DNA of 64,000 nucleotides from Chloroflexota bacterium (GCA_016202545.1 JACQON010000018.1:31546-95545), one strand, 5' to 3'. Counted from the first letter of the stretch, positions 15,526 to 25,603 are shown. Translations and numbers: made by a program. Notes: generated by a model from the sequence alone, not told the origin.

Positions 15526-16974
15526 ATGATAAAGGACAACCGGGAGTACATACAGGTTCTGGAGAAGGAGGGGCAGCTTAAGCGGGTCAAGGCCGAGGTG
15601 GACTGGGAACTTGAGCTGGGGGCGGTATCCAGGAAAAGCATAGACGAGCATGGCCCGGCCCTGCTCTTCGAGAACATCAAAGGCTACCCCCGGGGTTTCC
15701 CCGTCTTTGCCAACATCATGACCGCAGCCAAGCCGGTGCTTCAAGCGAGGATTGCCCTGGCGCTCAGTATGCCCAAGGACTCGCATCCCCTGGAAATCGT
15801 GGATGAGTACGCCAGGCGCGCCGCCGGGAAACCGGTAAAGCCCAGGATAGTGAAGACCGGCCCCTGCAAGGAGAACATACTTAAGGGCAAGGACATTGAC
15901 CTGTTCATGTTCCCCACGCCGCGCATACATGGAATCGACGGCGGCAGATATATAGGCACCTGGCACGCTGATATCACCAAGGACCCCGCCTCAGACTGGG
16001 TCAACTGGGGCATGTACCGCCATGTTATCCACGACAAGAAGAGGCTCGGCACCTATATGTCCTACACCAGCCACGGCATGTCCCATTTCTTCAAAAATGA
16101 GGCAGAGGGCAAGGATACGCCTACCGCCATAGCCATCGGCGCCGACCCCATATCCACCCTGGTCAGTACCACTGACCTGCCGGCCGGGATAAGCGAGGTA
16201 GAGGTGGCCGGTGCTATAGGCGGCGAACCCATCGAGATGGTCAAGTGCGAGACCGTAGACCTGTATGTGCCGGCGACATCGGAAATAGTCATCGAAGGCT
16301 TCATCAGGGCCAGGGAGATGATGGAAGAGGGGCCGTTTGGAGAGTATACCGGCTATAGCGCTGGCGGCCGTCTGCCCCGCCCGTACATAGATGTCACCTG
16401 CGTTACCTTCAGGAATAACCCGATACTTACCATAACCAACATGGGCAAGCCCTACGAAGAGTACAACACCATAACCAGCATCACCACCAGCGCCCAGATT
16501 GCCAATGAGCTGCGGGCCCGGGCGATTCCGTTCAAATCAGTCTATTCTCCGGTCCACTTCGCCGGTATCGTAATCTCGGCCAAGATGCAGTACCCGGGAT
16601 TCGCTCAAACCCTCGCCTCGGCGGTGTGGTCGTCCCGGGCCGGAGCCTGGGGCACTTACGTCATACTGGTTGGCGACGATATCGACCCCAGCAACATAGA
16701 AGACGTGATGTGGTGCCTGACCACCAGGATGCACCCGAAGAACGGCCTGGTGGTCGTGCCCAATGCGCCTCTGGATGCGCTGGCGGCCTATCTAGCCCCG
16801 GTCGAGAGAAGAGGCACAGATTACTTCACCGGCTACCACGTGCTGTTCAACGCTACCTTCCCCATGGAGTGGCCCAAGGAAGAGACGCCGGTCATAATGG
16901 ACTGGGAGCACGGCTGGCCGGCTGATGTAAGGCAGAAAGTCCTCTCCAAATGGAAGGAATATGGCATTAGCTAG
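15526..16974 (+). CDS. UbiD family prenylated-FMN decarboxylase (first of three)
   Basis: A 482-residue enzyme of the UbiD/AroY family, which reversibly decarboxylates aromatic or alpha,beta-unsaturated acids with prenylated FMN. The family blocks are visible: KTGPCKENI, the NWGMYR arginine block, EIVIEG and the EGPFGEYTGY motif carrying the conserved acidic residues. It is more distant from the two UbiD proteins at 49.9 and 54.5 kb than those are from each other. No UbiX (the prenyltransferase for the cofactor) is in the window. Substrate is unknown. Confidence 0.9.
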   Translation: MIKDNREYIQVLEKEGQLKRVKAEVDWELELGAVSRKSIDEHGPALLFENIKGYPRGFPVFANIMTAAKPVLQARIALALSMPKDSHPLEIVDEYARRAAGKPVKPRIVKTGPCKENILKGKDIDLFMFPTPRIHGIDGGRYIGTWHADITKDPASDWVNWGMYRHVIHDKKRLGTYMSYTSHGMSHFFKNEAEGKDTPTAIAIGADPISTLVSTTDLPAGISEVEVAGAIGGEPIEMVKCETVDLYVPATSEIVIEGFIRAREMMEEGPFGEYTGYSAGGRLPRPYIDVTCVTFRNNPILTITNMGKPYEEYNTITSITTSAQIANELRARAIPFKSVYSPVHFAGIVISAKMQYPGFAQTLASAVWSSRAGAWGTYVILVGDDIDPSNIEDVMWCLTTRMHPKNGLVVVPNAPLDALAAYLAPVERRGTDYFTGYHVLFNATFPMEWPKEETPVIMDWEHGWPADVRQKVLSKWKEYGIS

Positions 16975-17058
16975 AAAGCACTCCCTGGCTCCGTCGAAGG
17001 ATGTAGCCGGAGCAGGTCGGCCAACGGCTCGACTGGCCAGGGTTTTCGGGACGGCGGT

Positions 17059-18822
17059 ATGATGGAGACAGCGACGGGTACGCTTACGGTTGCCTATTTC
17101 TCAATGGAATTTGCCGTTGACCCGGCTATTCCTACCTATAGTGGCGGCCTGGGCATACTGGCCGGAGATACCATGCGCGCCGCTGCTGACCTGGGTTTGC
17201 CGGCAGCAGGCGTAACTCTCCTGCACCGCAAGGGCTATTTCCGCCAGCACCTGGATGAGGATGGCAACCAGTCGGCGTCGCCGGTTGAGTGGTCTCCAGA
17301 GAAGTACTTACAAAAGATGCCTCCCCGGGTGATGGCGACCATATGCAGCCGCCAGGTCCAGGTACAGGCGTGGCGTTACCTTGTGCGTGGCCAGTTCGGG
17401 CATACCGTGCCGGTCTACTTTCTGGATACGGCTCTACCGGAGAACACCCCCTGGGACCAGCACCTCACTGACTACCTCTACGGGGGCGATGCTCATTATC
17501 GCCTGTGCCAGGAGGTCATCCTCGGCTGGGGCGGGACTGCCATGCTGAGGATGCTGGGATACCATAACACCAAGGCATGCCACATAAATGAAGGGCACTC
17601 CGCACTGGCTTGCCTGGCGCTGCTGGAAGAGCAGACCTGGGGGCGTGGTGCGGGCAACGACGCTACGCCTGCAGATGTTGAGGCGGTCCGTCAGCGCTGC
17701 GTCTTTACCACTCATACCCCTCTGCCAGTCGGGCATGACGGCTTTCCCCTTGACCTGGTCCGGGGAGTCCTGGGCAGCAAGCGAGTCGATGACCTGATGG
17801 CGATTCAATGTTGCTCTGATGGTGCCCTGAGCATGACCAACCTAGCTCTGAACCTGTCCCGCTATGTTAACGGTGTCTCCATGCGCCACGAAGAGGTCTC
17901 CCGAAACATGTTCACCAACCACCGTATTAATGCCATCACCAACGGCGTGCATGTGGGCACCTGGACATCAGCGCCATTCTGCCGCCTCTATGACCATTGC
18001 ATCCCGGAGTGGCGCCGTGACAACTTGTACCTGAGATACGCCATAAACATACCGCTCGGTGAAATCCGGCAGGCGCACGCCGAGGCCAAGCAAGGGCTGC
18101 TCGCCGAGGTAGAACAGCGGACCGGGGTGCGCCTGGACCCGGCGGTGATGACCATTGGCCTTGCCCGCCGTGTCACGGCATATAAGCGTAGCGACCTTCT
18201 GTTCTCCGACCTGGAGCGACTTACGAGTATAGCCCGGCAGGCCGGGCCGCTCCAGGTCATCTGTGGAGGGAAAGCCCACCCGGCAGATGAGGGCGGCAAG
18301 GCGCTTATACGGCGCATCTTCCAGGCAAAGAGCGCCCTCGAAGGCATCATACCAGTGGTCTATCTTGAGGACTATGACATGGCGCTGGCCAAATATCTAT
18401 GCTCCGGCGTTGACCTGTGGCTGAATACGCCGCAGAAGCCGCGCGAGGCATCAGGCACCAGCGGCATGAAGGCAGCGCTCAACGGAGTCCCCAGCTTGAG
18501 CATCCTGGATGGATGGTGGCTTGAGGGCCATATAGAAGGGGTTACCGGATGGTGTATCGGCGACGCCTGCTATCCTGAAACCAGGCCTGATAGGGACGCG
18601 CCTACTCTCTATGACAAGCTGGAACAGGTTATTGCCCCTTTGTTTTACCAGCAGCAGGACGGGTTCGCCAGCGTGATGCGCTCGGCCATCGCTATGAATG
18701 GCTCCTACTTCAACACCCAGCGTATGCTGGGGCAATATCTCCAGAACGCCTATCTCCGGGGCGATACCAACCTGGCTGTGCCCGCTGCTGATATCGCAGC
18801 CACCGTGTCCCCCTCCCGATAA
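17059..18822 (+). CDS. Alpha-glucan phosphorylase (GT35 family)
   Basis: A 587-residue phosphorylase of the short bacterial/archaeal type that releases glucose 1-phosphate from glycogen or maltodextrin. The N-terminal YFSMEFAVDPAIPTYSGGLG block and CHINEGHSA are typical. The pyridoxal-phosphate lysine lies in EASGTSGMKAALNG, matching the GTGNMK block of glycogen phosphorylase. It is shorter than the 800-residue enzymes, as is usual for this subgroup. The upstream UbiD gene is on the same strand with an 84-base gap but is probably unrelated in function. Confidence 0.92.
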   Translation: MMETATGTLTVAYFSMEFAVDPAIPTYSGGLGILAGDTMRAAADLGLPAAGVTLLHRKGYFRQHLDEDGNQSASPVEWSPEKYLQKMPPRVMATICSRQVQVQAWRYLVRGQFGHTVPVYFLDTALPENTPWDQHLTDYLYGGDAHYRLCQEVILGWGGTAMLRMLGYHNTKACHINEGHSALACLALLEEQTWGRGAGNDATPADVEAVRQRCVFTTHTPLPVGHDGFPLDLVRGVLGSKRVDDLMAIQCCSDGALSMTNLALNLSRYVNGVSMRHEEVSRNMFTNHRINAITNGVHVGTWTSAPFCRLYDHCIPEWRRDNLYLRYAINIPLGEIRQAHAEAKQGLLAEVEQRTGVRLDPAVMTIGLARRVTAYKRSDLLFSDLERLTSIARQAGPLQVICGGKAHPADEGGKALIRRIFQAKSALEGIIPVVYLEDYDMALAKYLCSGVDLWLNTPQKPREASGTSGMKAALNGVPSLSILDGWWLEGHIEGVTGWCIGDACYPETRPDRDAPTLYDKLEQVIAPLFYQQQDGFASVMRSAIAMNGSYFNTQRMLGQYLQNAYLRGDTNLAVPAADIAATVSPSR

Positions 18823-18884
18823 ACCGCCGGGGCAAACGGAGCGTACCGGGCAGTATTCGGCGCCTATGTCTCGTGACGCCGGAG

Positions 18885-20123
18885 CTACACCAAACGCAGG
18901 AACACCCAGTAGACCATCGCATTGACCGCAGTCAGCGGCGCGCCTATCCTGACAAACTCGACGAAGCTCAGAGTTGCCCCCGACTTCTTCTCCGCATTAT
19001 GTATTATGATGACGTTGCTGGCTGCCCCCAGGATGGAGAGGTTGCCGGCGATAGTGCTTCCAGCCGCCAGTGCTATCATCTCCCTGGTCCCGCTTCCGAG
19101 CTGGACGAGAACGGGCAAATACAGGGCCACCAGCGGGACATTGGAAATCAATTGACTCAGCAGCGTGCTTATCACCAGAATCATGCTCACCGAGGCCAGG
19201 TTCGAGCCGGTGGCATTTATCGCCGATTGGAAAAAGCCGGAGTTCCAGACGCTTTCCATAAGGACAAACATGGCGGCAAAGAAAATCAACGTGTGCCAGT
19301 CTATTCTCTTGAGTATCCTCAACCTGTGCTGGCTCAGCGCCACGATGGGGAAGGCTGACGCAAGCGCAACATAGGTCAACCTGAAGTCAATCCGTATGTT
19401 CAGGAATACCAGCGCTATCTTGACTATTACCAGGCCTACCAGCAGGAGCAAGGAAGCTTTACAAAGCTGTGCCAGGCATGGGTCTTGAATTGGCTCATAG
19501 GAATGATTCAAAGGCTGGCTGTGAAAATGTCTCCTGTAGAAAAGGCGCAGCATAAGATAAGCCAGGAGGAGGTTCACTATAGTGGGCGCCAGCAGAAACC
19601 TGAAGAAGGTTACGAATGGATTGGCGATGCTTCCGTGGATGGCAACGAGCAGGTTTTGCGGATTTCCAATGGGACTCATGGCGCTGCCTATGGTTATGGC
19701 GAAGGCCAGGCTGAGCAACAGGATTTTGGGCTGTGTATCGGTCTTTCTGGCAAGCGACAGCACTACAGGAGTCCCGATAATGGCCAGTGTGTCGTTCATG
19801 AGGAAAGCGGAGAGAAATCCCATGCCGAACAGGACCAGAAGTACCAGCGAGCTTAGCGATTTTGCCCTGCTGAAGAACCGGTAAGATAAATGAGAAAGAT
19901 ACCCACTGTCTTCAAGGGCTTGTCCGATGATAAACACACCGAACAAGAACAGCATGACATCGGGATTTATTGACTTCGCCGCCTGCCCTATGGAAATCTG
20001 GCCGGTGAAGAAGACCCCGAGAGCGCCAAGCAGCATTACCTGCCATATCTGCAGCCTTATGTTCCCCACCTGCCGCACGGCGATGAGCACGAACACAGCT
20101 AGCAGGATAGCTATGGAGACCAT
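18885..20123 (-). CDS. Ion transporter superfamily permease (ArsB/NhaD/SLC13-like)
   Basis: A 412-residue polytopic membrane protein with about eleven helices. Two re-entrant-type motifs of the ion-transporter superfamily are visible, NDTLAIIGTPVVL near residue 110 and SAMSPIGNPQNLL near residue 145, with a second inverted half later. Characterised relatives move arsenite, Na+/H+ or dicarboxylates; which applies here cannot be told. The gene ends close to the phosphorylase gene in convergent orientation and follows an MFS gene on the same strand. Confidence 0.85.
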   Translation of the reverse strand: MVSIAILLAVFVLIAVRQVGNIRLQIWQVMLLGALGVFFTGQISIGQAAKSINPDVMLFLFGVFIIGQALEDSGYLSHLSYRFFSRAKSLSSLVLLVLFGMGFLSAFLMNDTLAIIGTPVVLSLARKTDTQPKILLLSLAFAITIGSAMSPIGNPQNLLVAIHGSIANPFVTFFRFLLAPTIVNLLLAYLMLRLFYRRHFHSQPLNHSYEPIQDPCLAQLCKASLLLLVGLVIVKIALVFLNIRIDFRLTYVALASAFPIVALSQHRLRILKRIDWHTLIFFAAMFVLMESVWNSGFFQSAINATGSNLASVSMILVISTLLSQLISNVPLVALYLPVLVQLGSGTREMIALAAGSTIAGNLSILGAASNVIIIHNAEKKSGATLSFVEFVRIGAPLTAVNAMVYWVFLRLV

Positions 20124-20153
20124 ATCAACCAGTCGAACCTTTTACCGGAACCT

Positions 20154-21419
20154 TTATCCCTTGTTTCCGATAGAAGCCCTGCCCGCTTCCGGCCTGGTCA
20201 GGGCCGCCAGCAAAGTGGCGACAAACATCGCCAGCGCCCCGATTAAGAAGGCGCTGGAATAGCTATTGCTGATGTCAAAGGCAATTCCTCCCACGGCCGG
20301 ACCGATGGCAGCACCAATCCCGAAACTGGCCTCAAGCAAGCCCAATATAGCGCCGATGTTTCTCAGTTTGAATGTCTCGCTGACCAGCGCCCCGGCGCTG
20401 CTGCCCAGACCGCTGTAGGCAAAGCCATAGACCAGGGCAAACAAATAGAACATCCATAGCTCCCGCGCCCAGATAAGCCACAGCATGGCTACTGCCTGTA
20501 GCAGCAAGCAAATAATAACAACCCGCTTGCTGCCCGCCCTGTCCGCGGCGATGCCCATCAGCAGCCTGCCGAAGATGGCGCTCCCGCCCATCAAGCTCAG
20601 TACCCCGGCCGCCGCTTCAGGTGACATGCCGATATCGGTGGCGTGGGGCACCAGGTGGGTGTACAACAGGAACAGGGACAGTGCCCAGGGCAACCAGATG
20701 AAGACCATGAGCCAGAAGCTCCGGGTCTTGAACACCTCTGATAGCGAATGGGCATCCGTTTGAACGAATCCCTTCTCTTTTCCGGCATCTGTTGACCCTG
20801 AGCTTGCTCCGTCAGGAAAAGCGCCAATCTCATACGGGTCTCTCTTCAACAGCCCGGTTAGAGGCATCACCACCAGCCAGGCAGCCAGCCCCATAATCAG
20901 ATACGCCGTTTGCCAGTCCATGATGGAAATAAGGTAAGTGGCCACCGGTGCTACAATGACTATCCCCACAGCTTGCCCGGTGCCGGCGATACCCAGGGCC
21001 AGTCCCCGCCGCCTGGCAAACCACCTTGAGATTACGGCTGTGGGCACCACAAATGTACCGCCGGTGCCCATACCCAGCAGCAGGCTGTAGGTTATGAATA
21101 GCTGCCACAGGGAACCTGTCTGGCTGGTCAATACCAGGCTCAGGCCAGTCAGCGCGCCCATAACGAGAACGACAATCCTTGGTCCGTATCTATCTAAAGC
21201 CCAGCCGCTGATAAAGGCGAACACCCCACCGACCAGACGATTGACCGAGGCGATGGCGGAGGTGGCGGCACGGCCCAGGGCGAACTGGCTTTCTATGGAC
21301 TTGAAGAAGACGCCGAAGGACAGGTTTACCCCATTAAGGACGATAAATACCAGGAAAAAGGCGATTACTATCATCCAACCGTAAAACAGTTTATCTTCTG
21401 GCCGTACTCGTGACAGCAA
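20154..21419 (-). CDS. MFS transporter (monocarboxylate/oxalate-formate type)
   Basis: A 421-residue major facilitator with about twelve helices. The loop 2-3 motif appears as GWALDRYGPRIVV, and GVFFKSIESQFALGRA is typical of the oxalate:formate/monocarboxylate subgroup. The start is a TTG with GCGGAGG ten bases upstream. It lies 30 bases upstream of the ion-transporter permease on the same strand, so the two may be co-transcribed. It is one of three MFS carriers clustered here; substrates are likely small organic acids, by inference. Confidence 0.87.
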   Translation of the reverse strand: MLSRVRPEDKLFYGWMIVIAFFLVFIVLNGVNLSFGVFFKSIESQFALGRAATSAIASVNRLVGGVFAFISGWALDRYGPRIVVLVMGALTGLSLVLTSQTGSLWQLFITYSLLLGMGTGGTFVVPTAVISRWFARRRGLALGIAGTGQAVGIVIVAPVATYLISIMDWQTAYLIMGLAAWLVVMPLTGLLKRDPYEIGAFPDGASSGSTDAGKEKGFVQTDAHSLSEVFKTRSFWLMVFIWLPWALSLFLLYTHLVPHATDIGMSPEAAAGVLSLMGGSAIFGRLLMGIAADRAGSKRVVIICLLLQAVAMLWLIWARELWMFYLFALVYGFAYSGLGSSAGALVSETFKLRNIGAILGLLEASFGIGAAIGPAVGGIAFDISNSYSSAFLIGALAMFVATLLAALTRPEAGRASIGNKG

Positions 21420-21885
21420 AGGTGGTTCCTCCGCAAAAAGCTGGAATAAAGATAGCCATTTGATGGGACCCAGAGGTCTTTCAGGCTATTCCACCGGGGG
21501 AATACGCGGCACCTGGTCCGGAGCAGGAGAAGGTAATTTCCACATGCTGTTAGGTATTATCCCACAACGCAGCGCCATTTTCCAGCGCAGTTTGTGCGAG
21601 GGCGAAAGCTAGGCGGGAAACGGTTCTTCGCTGCTACCTGACGGCAAAGAGAGCGGTGATCCTGGGCATGATTTCATCTGGGTCGATGGGCTTGGCGACA
21701 CAGCCATTGGCGCCAAGACTTATGTTAGTTGTATATATGGAGACCACGTACTAAGCAAAGATTGCCGGTCGAACTAAAGGGAATGACCGTGAGGCCGTTT
21801 AAAGAGACTAATAAACAACCTCGGACCAGTTGATTTATGCCGCGCAAGCGGCTACCATTGGATTATTGTTGTCACAGGAGTTCAG
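21420..21885. other. Intergenic region between divergent MFS genes
   Basis: Apart from the receiver-domain remnant listed separately, no gene is seen in this stretch. It must contain the promoters of the two divergent MFS genes, but no clear boxes were found. Confidence 0.5.
21634..21726 (-). pseudogene. Remnant of a response-regulator receiver domain
   Basis: About 31 open codons ending in TAG read SLGANGCVAKPIDPDEIMPR followed by a short hydrophobic tail. This is the beta5-alpha5 end of a receiver domain, including the conserved Lys-Pro. No upstream receiver sequence or start remains, so it is a decayed fragment. Pattern recognition only. Confidence 0.55.
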
Positions 21886-23169
21886 GTGAATAGCCATCAT
21901 TTACATCCGGAACAGGCCTCCAGGTTTTATTATGGCTATGTCATTGTGGGGGCCGCCTCCGGCATTCAACTGCTGAGCTGGGGGATGTGGGCTACCTTCC
22001 CTATTTTTATGGAGCCGATGATAGCGGAGTTCGGCTGGACGAGAGGGGCTACCTCGGCCGCCTTTTCACTTTACTTGGTAGTCCTTGCCCTGGCCGGCGT
22101 AGTGGTGGGGCGACTGGCTGACAAATTCAACCCCAGGGTGATTATCACCGTCTGCGGTCTGGCTTTTGGTGTTGGCTATCTGTTGACCTCGCAGGTCAGT
22201 GCCATCTGGCAGCTATACCTGTTCTACGGGATGCTGTTAGGCATCGGCAACAGCGACTGGCTACCCAATTTGTCCGCAGTGACCCGGTGGTTCGTCAAGA
22301 AGCGGGGGCTGATGGTGGGCATCGCCACATCAGCCTGGGGCCTGAGCGTGCTGGTCATGCCGGCGCCGGCAGCCTGGCTCATATCCGCTTACGGGTGGCG
22401 CAACTCATTTATCATTATCGGCATCGTTACCATGGTGCTTGTTATCGCTGCCGCCCAGTTGATAAGGCGCGACCCCGGAGAAATGGGACTGTCGCCCTAT
22501 GGTGCCGATGAGATAGACAAGGAGAGCCTGAGCCGGCAATACGGTGGGCTGTCTTTTCAGGAGACGCTGCGCACCCGCCAGCTATGGATATTCAATGCCA
22601 TTTCGCTTCTTTTCAACATTGCCTACGCCGCCTATGCTATACACATCGTTATCTATGCCACCGGGCTGGGGATTTCGCTGGCCAGCGCTGCCGCCATACT
22701 GGTTGTCACCGGCGCGGTCAGTTTCCCCGGCGGAGTAATCATGGCCACCACTGGTGACAAGATTGGCTACCGGTCGGCCCTGACTATCACCTGTGTCCTG
22801 CTGCTGGCGGCCTCGCTCTGGCTCCGCCTTGCTGGCGAACTATGGACGTTCTATGTCTTTGCAGTCATCTTCGGCTTTGCCTACGGCGCCTGGTTCGCCC
22901 TGATGCCCCTGGTGCCGGCTGAGCTGTTCGGGCTGAAGGCGCATGGCTCCATCATGGGCTTCACCGGTTTTGCCTCTACCATGGGCCAGGCCGCCGGACC
23001 GGTTATGGCTGGCTACATCTTCGATATGACCGGCGGCTATCAGCTATCTTTCCTAATATCCAGCATAGTGACCACCGTGAGTCTCGCCCTGAGCTTGCTG
23101 CTGAGGCCAGTGCGGCATGGCGAGTCTTCGTCGGTCATGGCTTCAGCACAAAAGGAGAACTCGGATTGA
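21886..23169 (+). CDS. MFS transporter (first of a tandem pair)
   Basis: A 427-residue twelve-helix carrier with the loop motif GRLADKFNPRVII and a GLGISLASAAAILVV second-half entry typical of the monocarboxylate/oxalate-formate group. The GTG start follows CAGGAG. Its TGA stop overlaps the TTG start of the next gene (TTGA), showing translational coupling. The two products are similar along their length, so a tandem duplication is likely. Neighbouring enzymes do not reveal the substrate. Confidence 0.87.
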   Translation: MNSHHLHPEQASRFYYGYVIVGAASGIQLLSWGMWATFPIFMEPMIAEFGWTRGATSAAFSLYLVVLALAGVVVGRLADKFNPRVIITVCGLAFGVGYLLTSQVSAIWQLYLFYGMLLGIGNSDWLPNLSAVTRWFVKKRGLMVGIATSAWGLSVLVMPAPAAWLISAYGWRNSFIIIGIVTMVLVIAAAQLIRRDPGEMGLSPYGADEIDKESLSRQYGGLSFQETLRTRQLWIFNAISLLFNIAYAAYAIHIVIYATGLGISLASAAAILVVTGAVSFPGGVIMATTGDKIGYRSALTITCVLLLAASLWLRLAGELWTFYVFAVIFGFAYGAWFALMPLVPAELFGLKAHGSIMGFTGFASTMGQAAGPVMAGYIFDMTGGYQLSFLISSIVTTVSLALSLLLRPVRHGESSSVMASAQKENSD

Positions 23170-24416
23170 GCAGAGCTAAGACCACCGACTTTTTTTACGG
23201 CTATGTTATAGTTGCCGCCGCCGTGATGATATCGATAGTCGGCTGGGTGCTGTTCAACGTCTACAGCGTCTTTTTTGAGCCAATGCTGACCGAGTTCGGC
23301 TGGAGCAGGACGGTTACTTCGGGGGCATATTCGCTATTCATCGCAATCCAGGGGCCGCTGAGCATAGTCCTGGGCAGGTTGAACGACAAAGTTGGTCCCA
23401 GGGTAATCATGATAGTCTGCGGGTTTTCCTTCAGCCTGGGCTATTTTTTGATGTCACGGATAACACAGGTATGGGAGTTGTACCTCTTTTTGGGGGTGCT
23501 GGCTGGCGGCGGTATGACTGCGGTGTGGGTGCCTTTGCTGTCAACTGTGGCCAGGTGGTTTGTCAAAAGAAGGGCGATGATGTGCGGGCTGGTCACCGCG
23601 GGCATCCAGGTGAGCATGGCAACTATGCCGCTGCTGGCTAGCTGGCTCATATCTATCTACGGCTGGCGCAACTCCTACGTCATTTTCGCCGCCCTCACCC
23701 TGGTGGTATTCTTGGGCGGCGGGATGTTCCTCAAGCGTGACCCCGGTCAAATAGGGCAACCTGCATACGGTGAAGACGAGGCGGGTGGAGAGGTGATGAA
23801 CTCGGGAGTCCACGGGCTATCCCTGGCCGAGGCGCTTCAAACCAGGCAGCTCTGGATGTTCACTTTCACATCAACCACCATAACCATGGTTAGCGTCCTT
23901 ATCATGGTGCACATCGTCATATTTGCAATCGATTTCGGAGTCCCGGCGATGGGCGCTGCCAGCGTGCTGGCGGTGAGCGGCATATCAGGCATACCAGGCG
24001 CCATCCTGCTGGGCCATGTCGCCGACAGAATTGGAAATAGACGGACGCTGGTTATCATAGCCGTCCTGTTTCTGGTGACCCCGCTCTGGGCCATGATAAC
24101 CAGTGAGCTATGGATGTTTTACCTGTTTGCCGCCATCTTCGGCGTCGCCTTTGCCGGCTATTTCACCATACAATCGCCCATGGTGGCCGAGCTATTCGGA
24201 CTGCGCTCACATGGCGTAACCTTCGGGCTTATCTATTCCATCACTATGATAGGCGGAGCCTTCGGGCCTCTCCTCGCCGGTTACGTATTCGATGTAACCG
24301 GCAGCTATCAGCTAGCCTTTTTGCTCTCTGCCGTGCTCGGCCTGGTGGGCCTCATCCTGGCCCTGCTGTTGAAGCCGGTTCCCCGCCAGAAGCACCAGAG
24401 ACTATCATCGGAATAG
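23166..24416 (+). CDS. MFS transporter (second of a tandem pair)
   Basis: A 416-residue twelve-helix carrier, paralogous to the preceding protein: FYGYVIV, EPMLTEFGWSR and GRLNDKVGPRVIMI all have counterparts there. The TTG start overlaps the previous stop and is preceded by AAAGGAG. Two coupled MFS proteins might work as separate carriers with related substrates, or as a heteromeric pair; the sequence does not decide. Confidence 0.87.
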   Translation: MSRAKTTDFFYGYVIVAAAVMISIVGWVLFNVYSVFFEPMLTEFGWSRTVTSGAYSLFIAIQGPLSIVLGRLNDKVGPRVIMIVCGFSFSLGYFLMSRITQVWELYLFLGVLAGGGMTAVWVPLLSTVARWFVKRRAMMCGLVTAGIQVSMATMPLLASWLISIYGWRNSYVIFAALTLVVFLGGGMFLKRDPGQIGQPAYGEDEAGGEVMNSGVHGLSLAEALQTRQLWMFTFTSTTITMVSVLIMVHIVIFAIDFGVPAMGAASVLAVSGISGIPGAILLGHVADRIGNRRTLVIIAVLFLVTPLWAMITSELWMFYLFAAIFGVAFAGYFTIQSPMVAELFGLRSHGVTFGLIYSITMIGGAFGPLLAGYVFDVTGSYQLAFLLSAVLGLVGLILALLLKPVPRQKHQRLSSE

Positions 24417-24434
24417 TAACTTTATGTCAAGCAG

Positions 24435-25022
24435 TTACTTCAGGAGTTTAGCCATCCTGAAGTTCTCGGAGTCCTTTATCTTGAAGGAGGCCGGCGCTTC
24501 CTTTGCGTATCCCGCTTTCCGGTACAGGTTGAGTGCAGGCTGGTTGCCCACTTCCACATCCAGCATGATTCTACTCACCGATTCTGCCATCTCCGCTTCA
24601 ATTGCTAGAAGAAGCCTGGTTGCCACACCAAGCCTCCTGAACTCAGGGTACACCGCCAGGCTGTTAACGTAGCATTCACCCGCCATCAGTTTTAGCGCCC
24701 GGCGCATGTTAACCCAGTAAAAGAACCTCGGCATAAAGCGCCACCCCAGGTGTTTGGCCAGCAGCCGCCTAGTGTTGACCACTTCCTCCTCCTCATGTTT
24801 CCGGCTATAAACGGCGAGCAATCCTGCCACCTTGCCATCTACCTCGGCGAAGTACGAATGGCTCAGGCTGAAAAGGTTCCCCGGCTGCTGGAACAGGCGT
24901 TTAGCTGTCTCTTCCACCCTGGGGGCAAAGAGAATGGAAAAGCCCGGCCATGATAGCACCAGCAGGCGGGCGAAGTCATCGCTGTCTTCAGATCTTCCTT
25001 TCCTTACTGCGATGTCTGCCAT
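24435..25022 (-). CDS. GNAT family N-acetyltransferase
   Basis: A 195-residue acetyl-CoA-dependent N-acetyltransferase. The acetyl-CoA-binding motif A is visible as EFRRLGVATRLLLAIEAEM (R-x-x-G-x-A), preceded by NSLAVYP and followed by DVEVGNQPALNLYRKAGY, the classic motif B. The acceptor is unknown. The gene converges with the MFS pair and is followed upstream by a cupin gene on the same strand with a gap of about 90 bases. Confidence 0.88.
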   Translation of the reverse strand: MADIAVRKGRSEDSDDFARLLVLSWPGFSILFAPRVEETAKRLFQQPGNLFSLSHSYFAEVDGKVAGLLAVYSRKHEEEEVVNTRRLLAKHLGWRFMPRFFYWVNMRRALKLMAGECYVNSLAVYPEFRRLGVATRLLLAIEAEMAESVSRIMLDVEVGNQPALNLYRKAGYAKEAPASFKIKDSENFRMAKLLK

Positions 25023-25109
25023 AGCTTCACCCCTGATTCAGGTTCAATATCAAGCCGTGCCAGCGCCCAGGAATACGGCCATGCTCGTTTCCCTGTGCCG
25101 AACAGCGCC

Positions 25110-25484
25110 TTACCACTGTTTTGGCCGGCTGCTTTTGGCCATATCCTCAAAGAAAGTGCCCGGCTCGCCCACATACAGCCCGGCGGCACCGTTCACGGTG
25201 CTGAAGTGGGCCGTAGTGCCCTTCTGGCACAAGGTGAAGTCGCCGGCAGCCGCAGTATAGGTCTTGCCCTCCGCCGCTATCTGCACCCGGCCTTCGGTGA
25301 GGTACAGGATAAAATCGCCCTCTTTGAAATGCCAGTCAAAGGCGGTCTCCGGGTCGAAGCGCCACAGCCCGGAGCACATGTGCTTGCTCTCCGGCGCCCC
25401 GATGGCCTGCTTGGCGTTGTCGCCTTTTATGTACGGATTTCTTTCATACCTCAGCGATTTGCCTTCCACAAGGACAACTGCCAT
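25110..25484 (-). CDS. Cupin domain protein (EutQ-like)
   Basis: A 124-residue single-cupin protein. The first cupin motif region reads FDWHFKEGDFILYLTEGRV and the second GDFTLCQKGTTAHF, so the barrel should be complete. Metal-binding histidines are partly present (His in DWHF and in TAHF). The start chosen has GCAGGAGGAG before it; a longer frame to 25547 is not needed. Such stand-alone cupins act as small-molecule isomerases, binding proteins or enzymes; function unknown. Confidence 0.8.
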   Translation of the reverse strand: MAVVLVEGKSLRYERNPYIKGDNAKQAIGAPESKHMCSGLWRFDPETAFDWHFKEGDFILYLTEGRVQIAAEGKTYTAAAGDFTLCQKGTTAHFSTVNGAAGLYVGEPGTFFEDMAKSSRPKQW

Positions 25485-25603
25485 CTTCGTTTCTCCTCCT
25501 GCAGGTAATATCGAACAGCACATAAAGCTGGCGGGTCTTTGCGGCAAGCGGCAAGCTTCGTTATCCTGGATACCCCCTCCCGTAGCTCTTTCTCAGTATA
25601 TAG

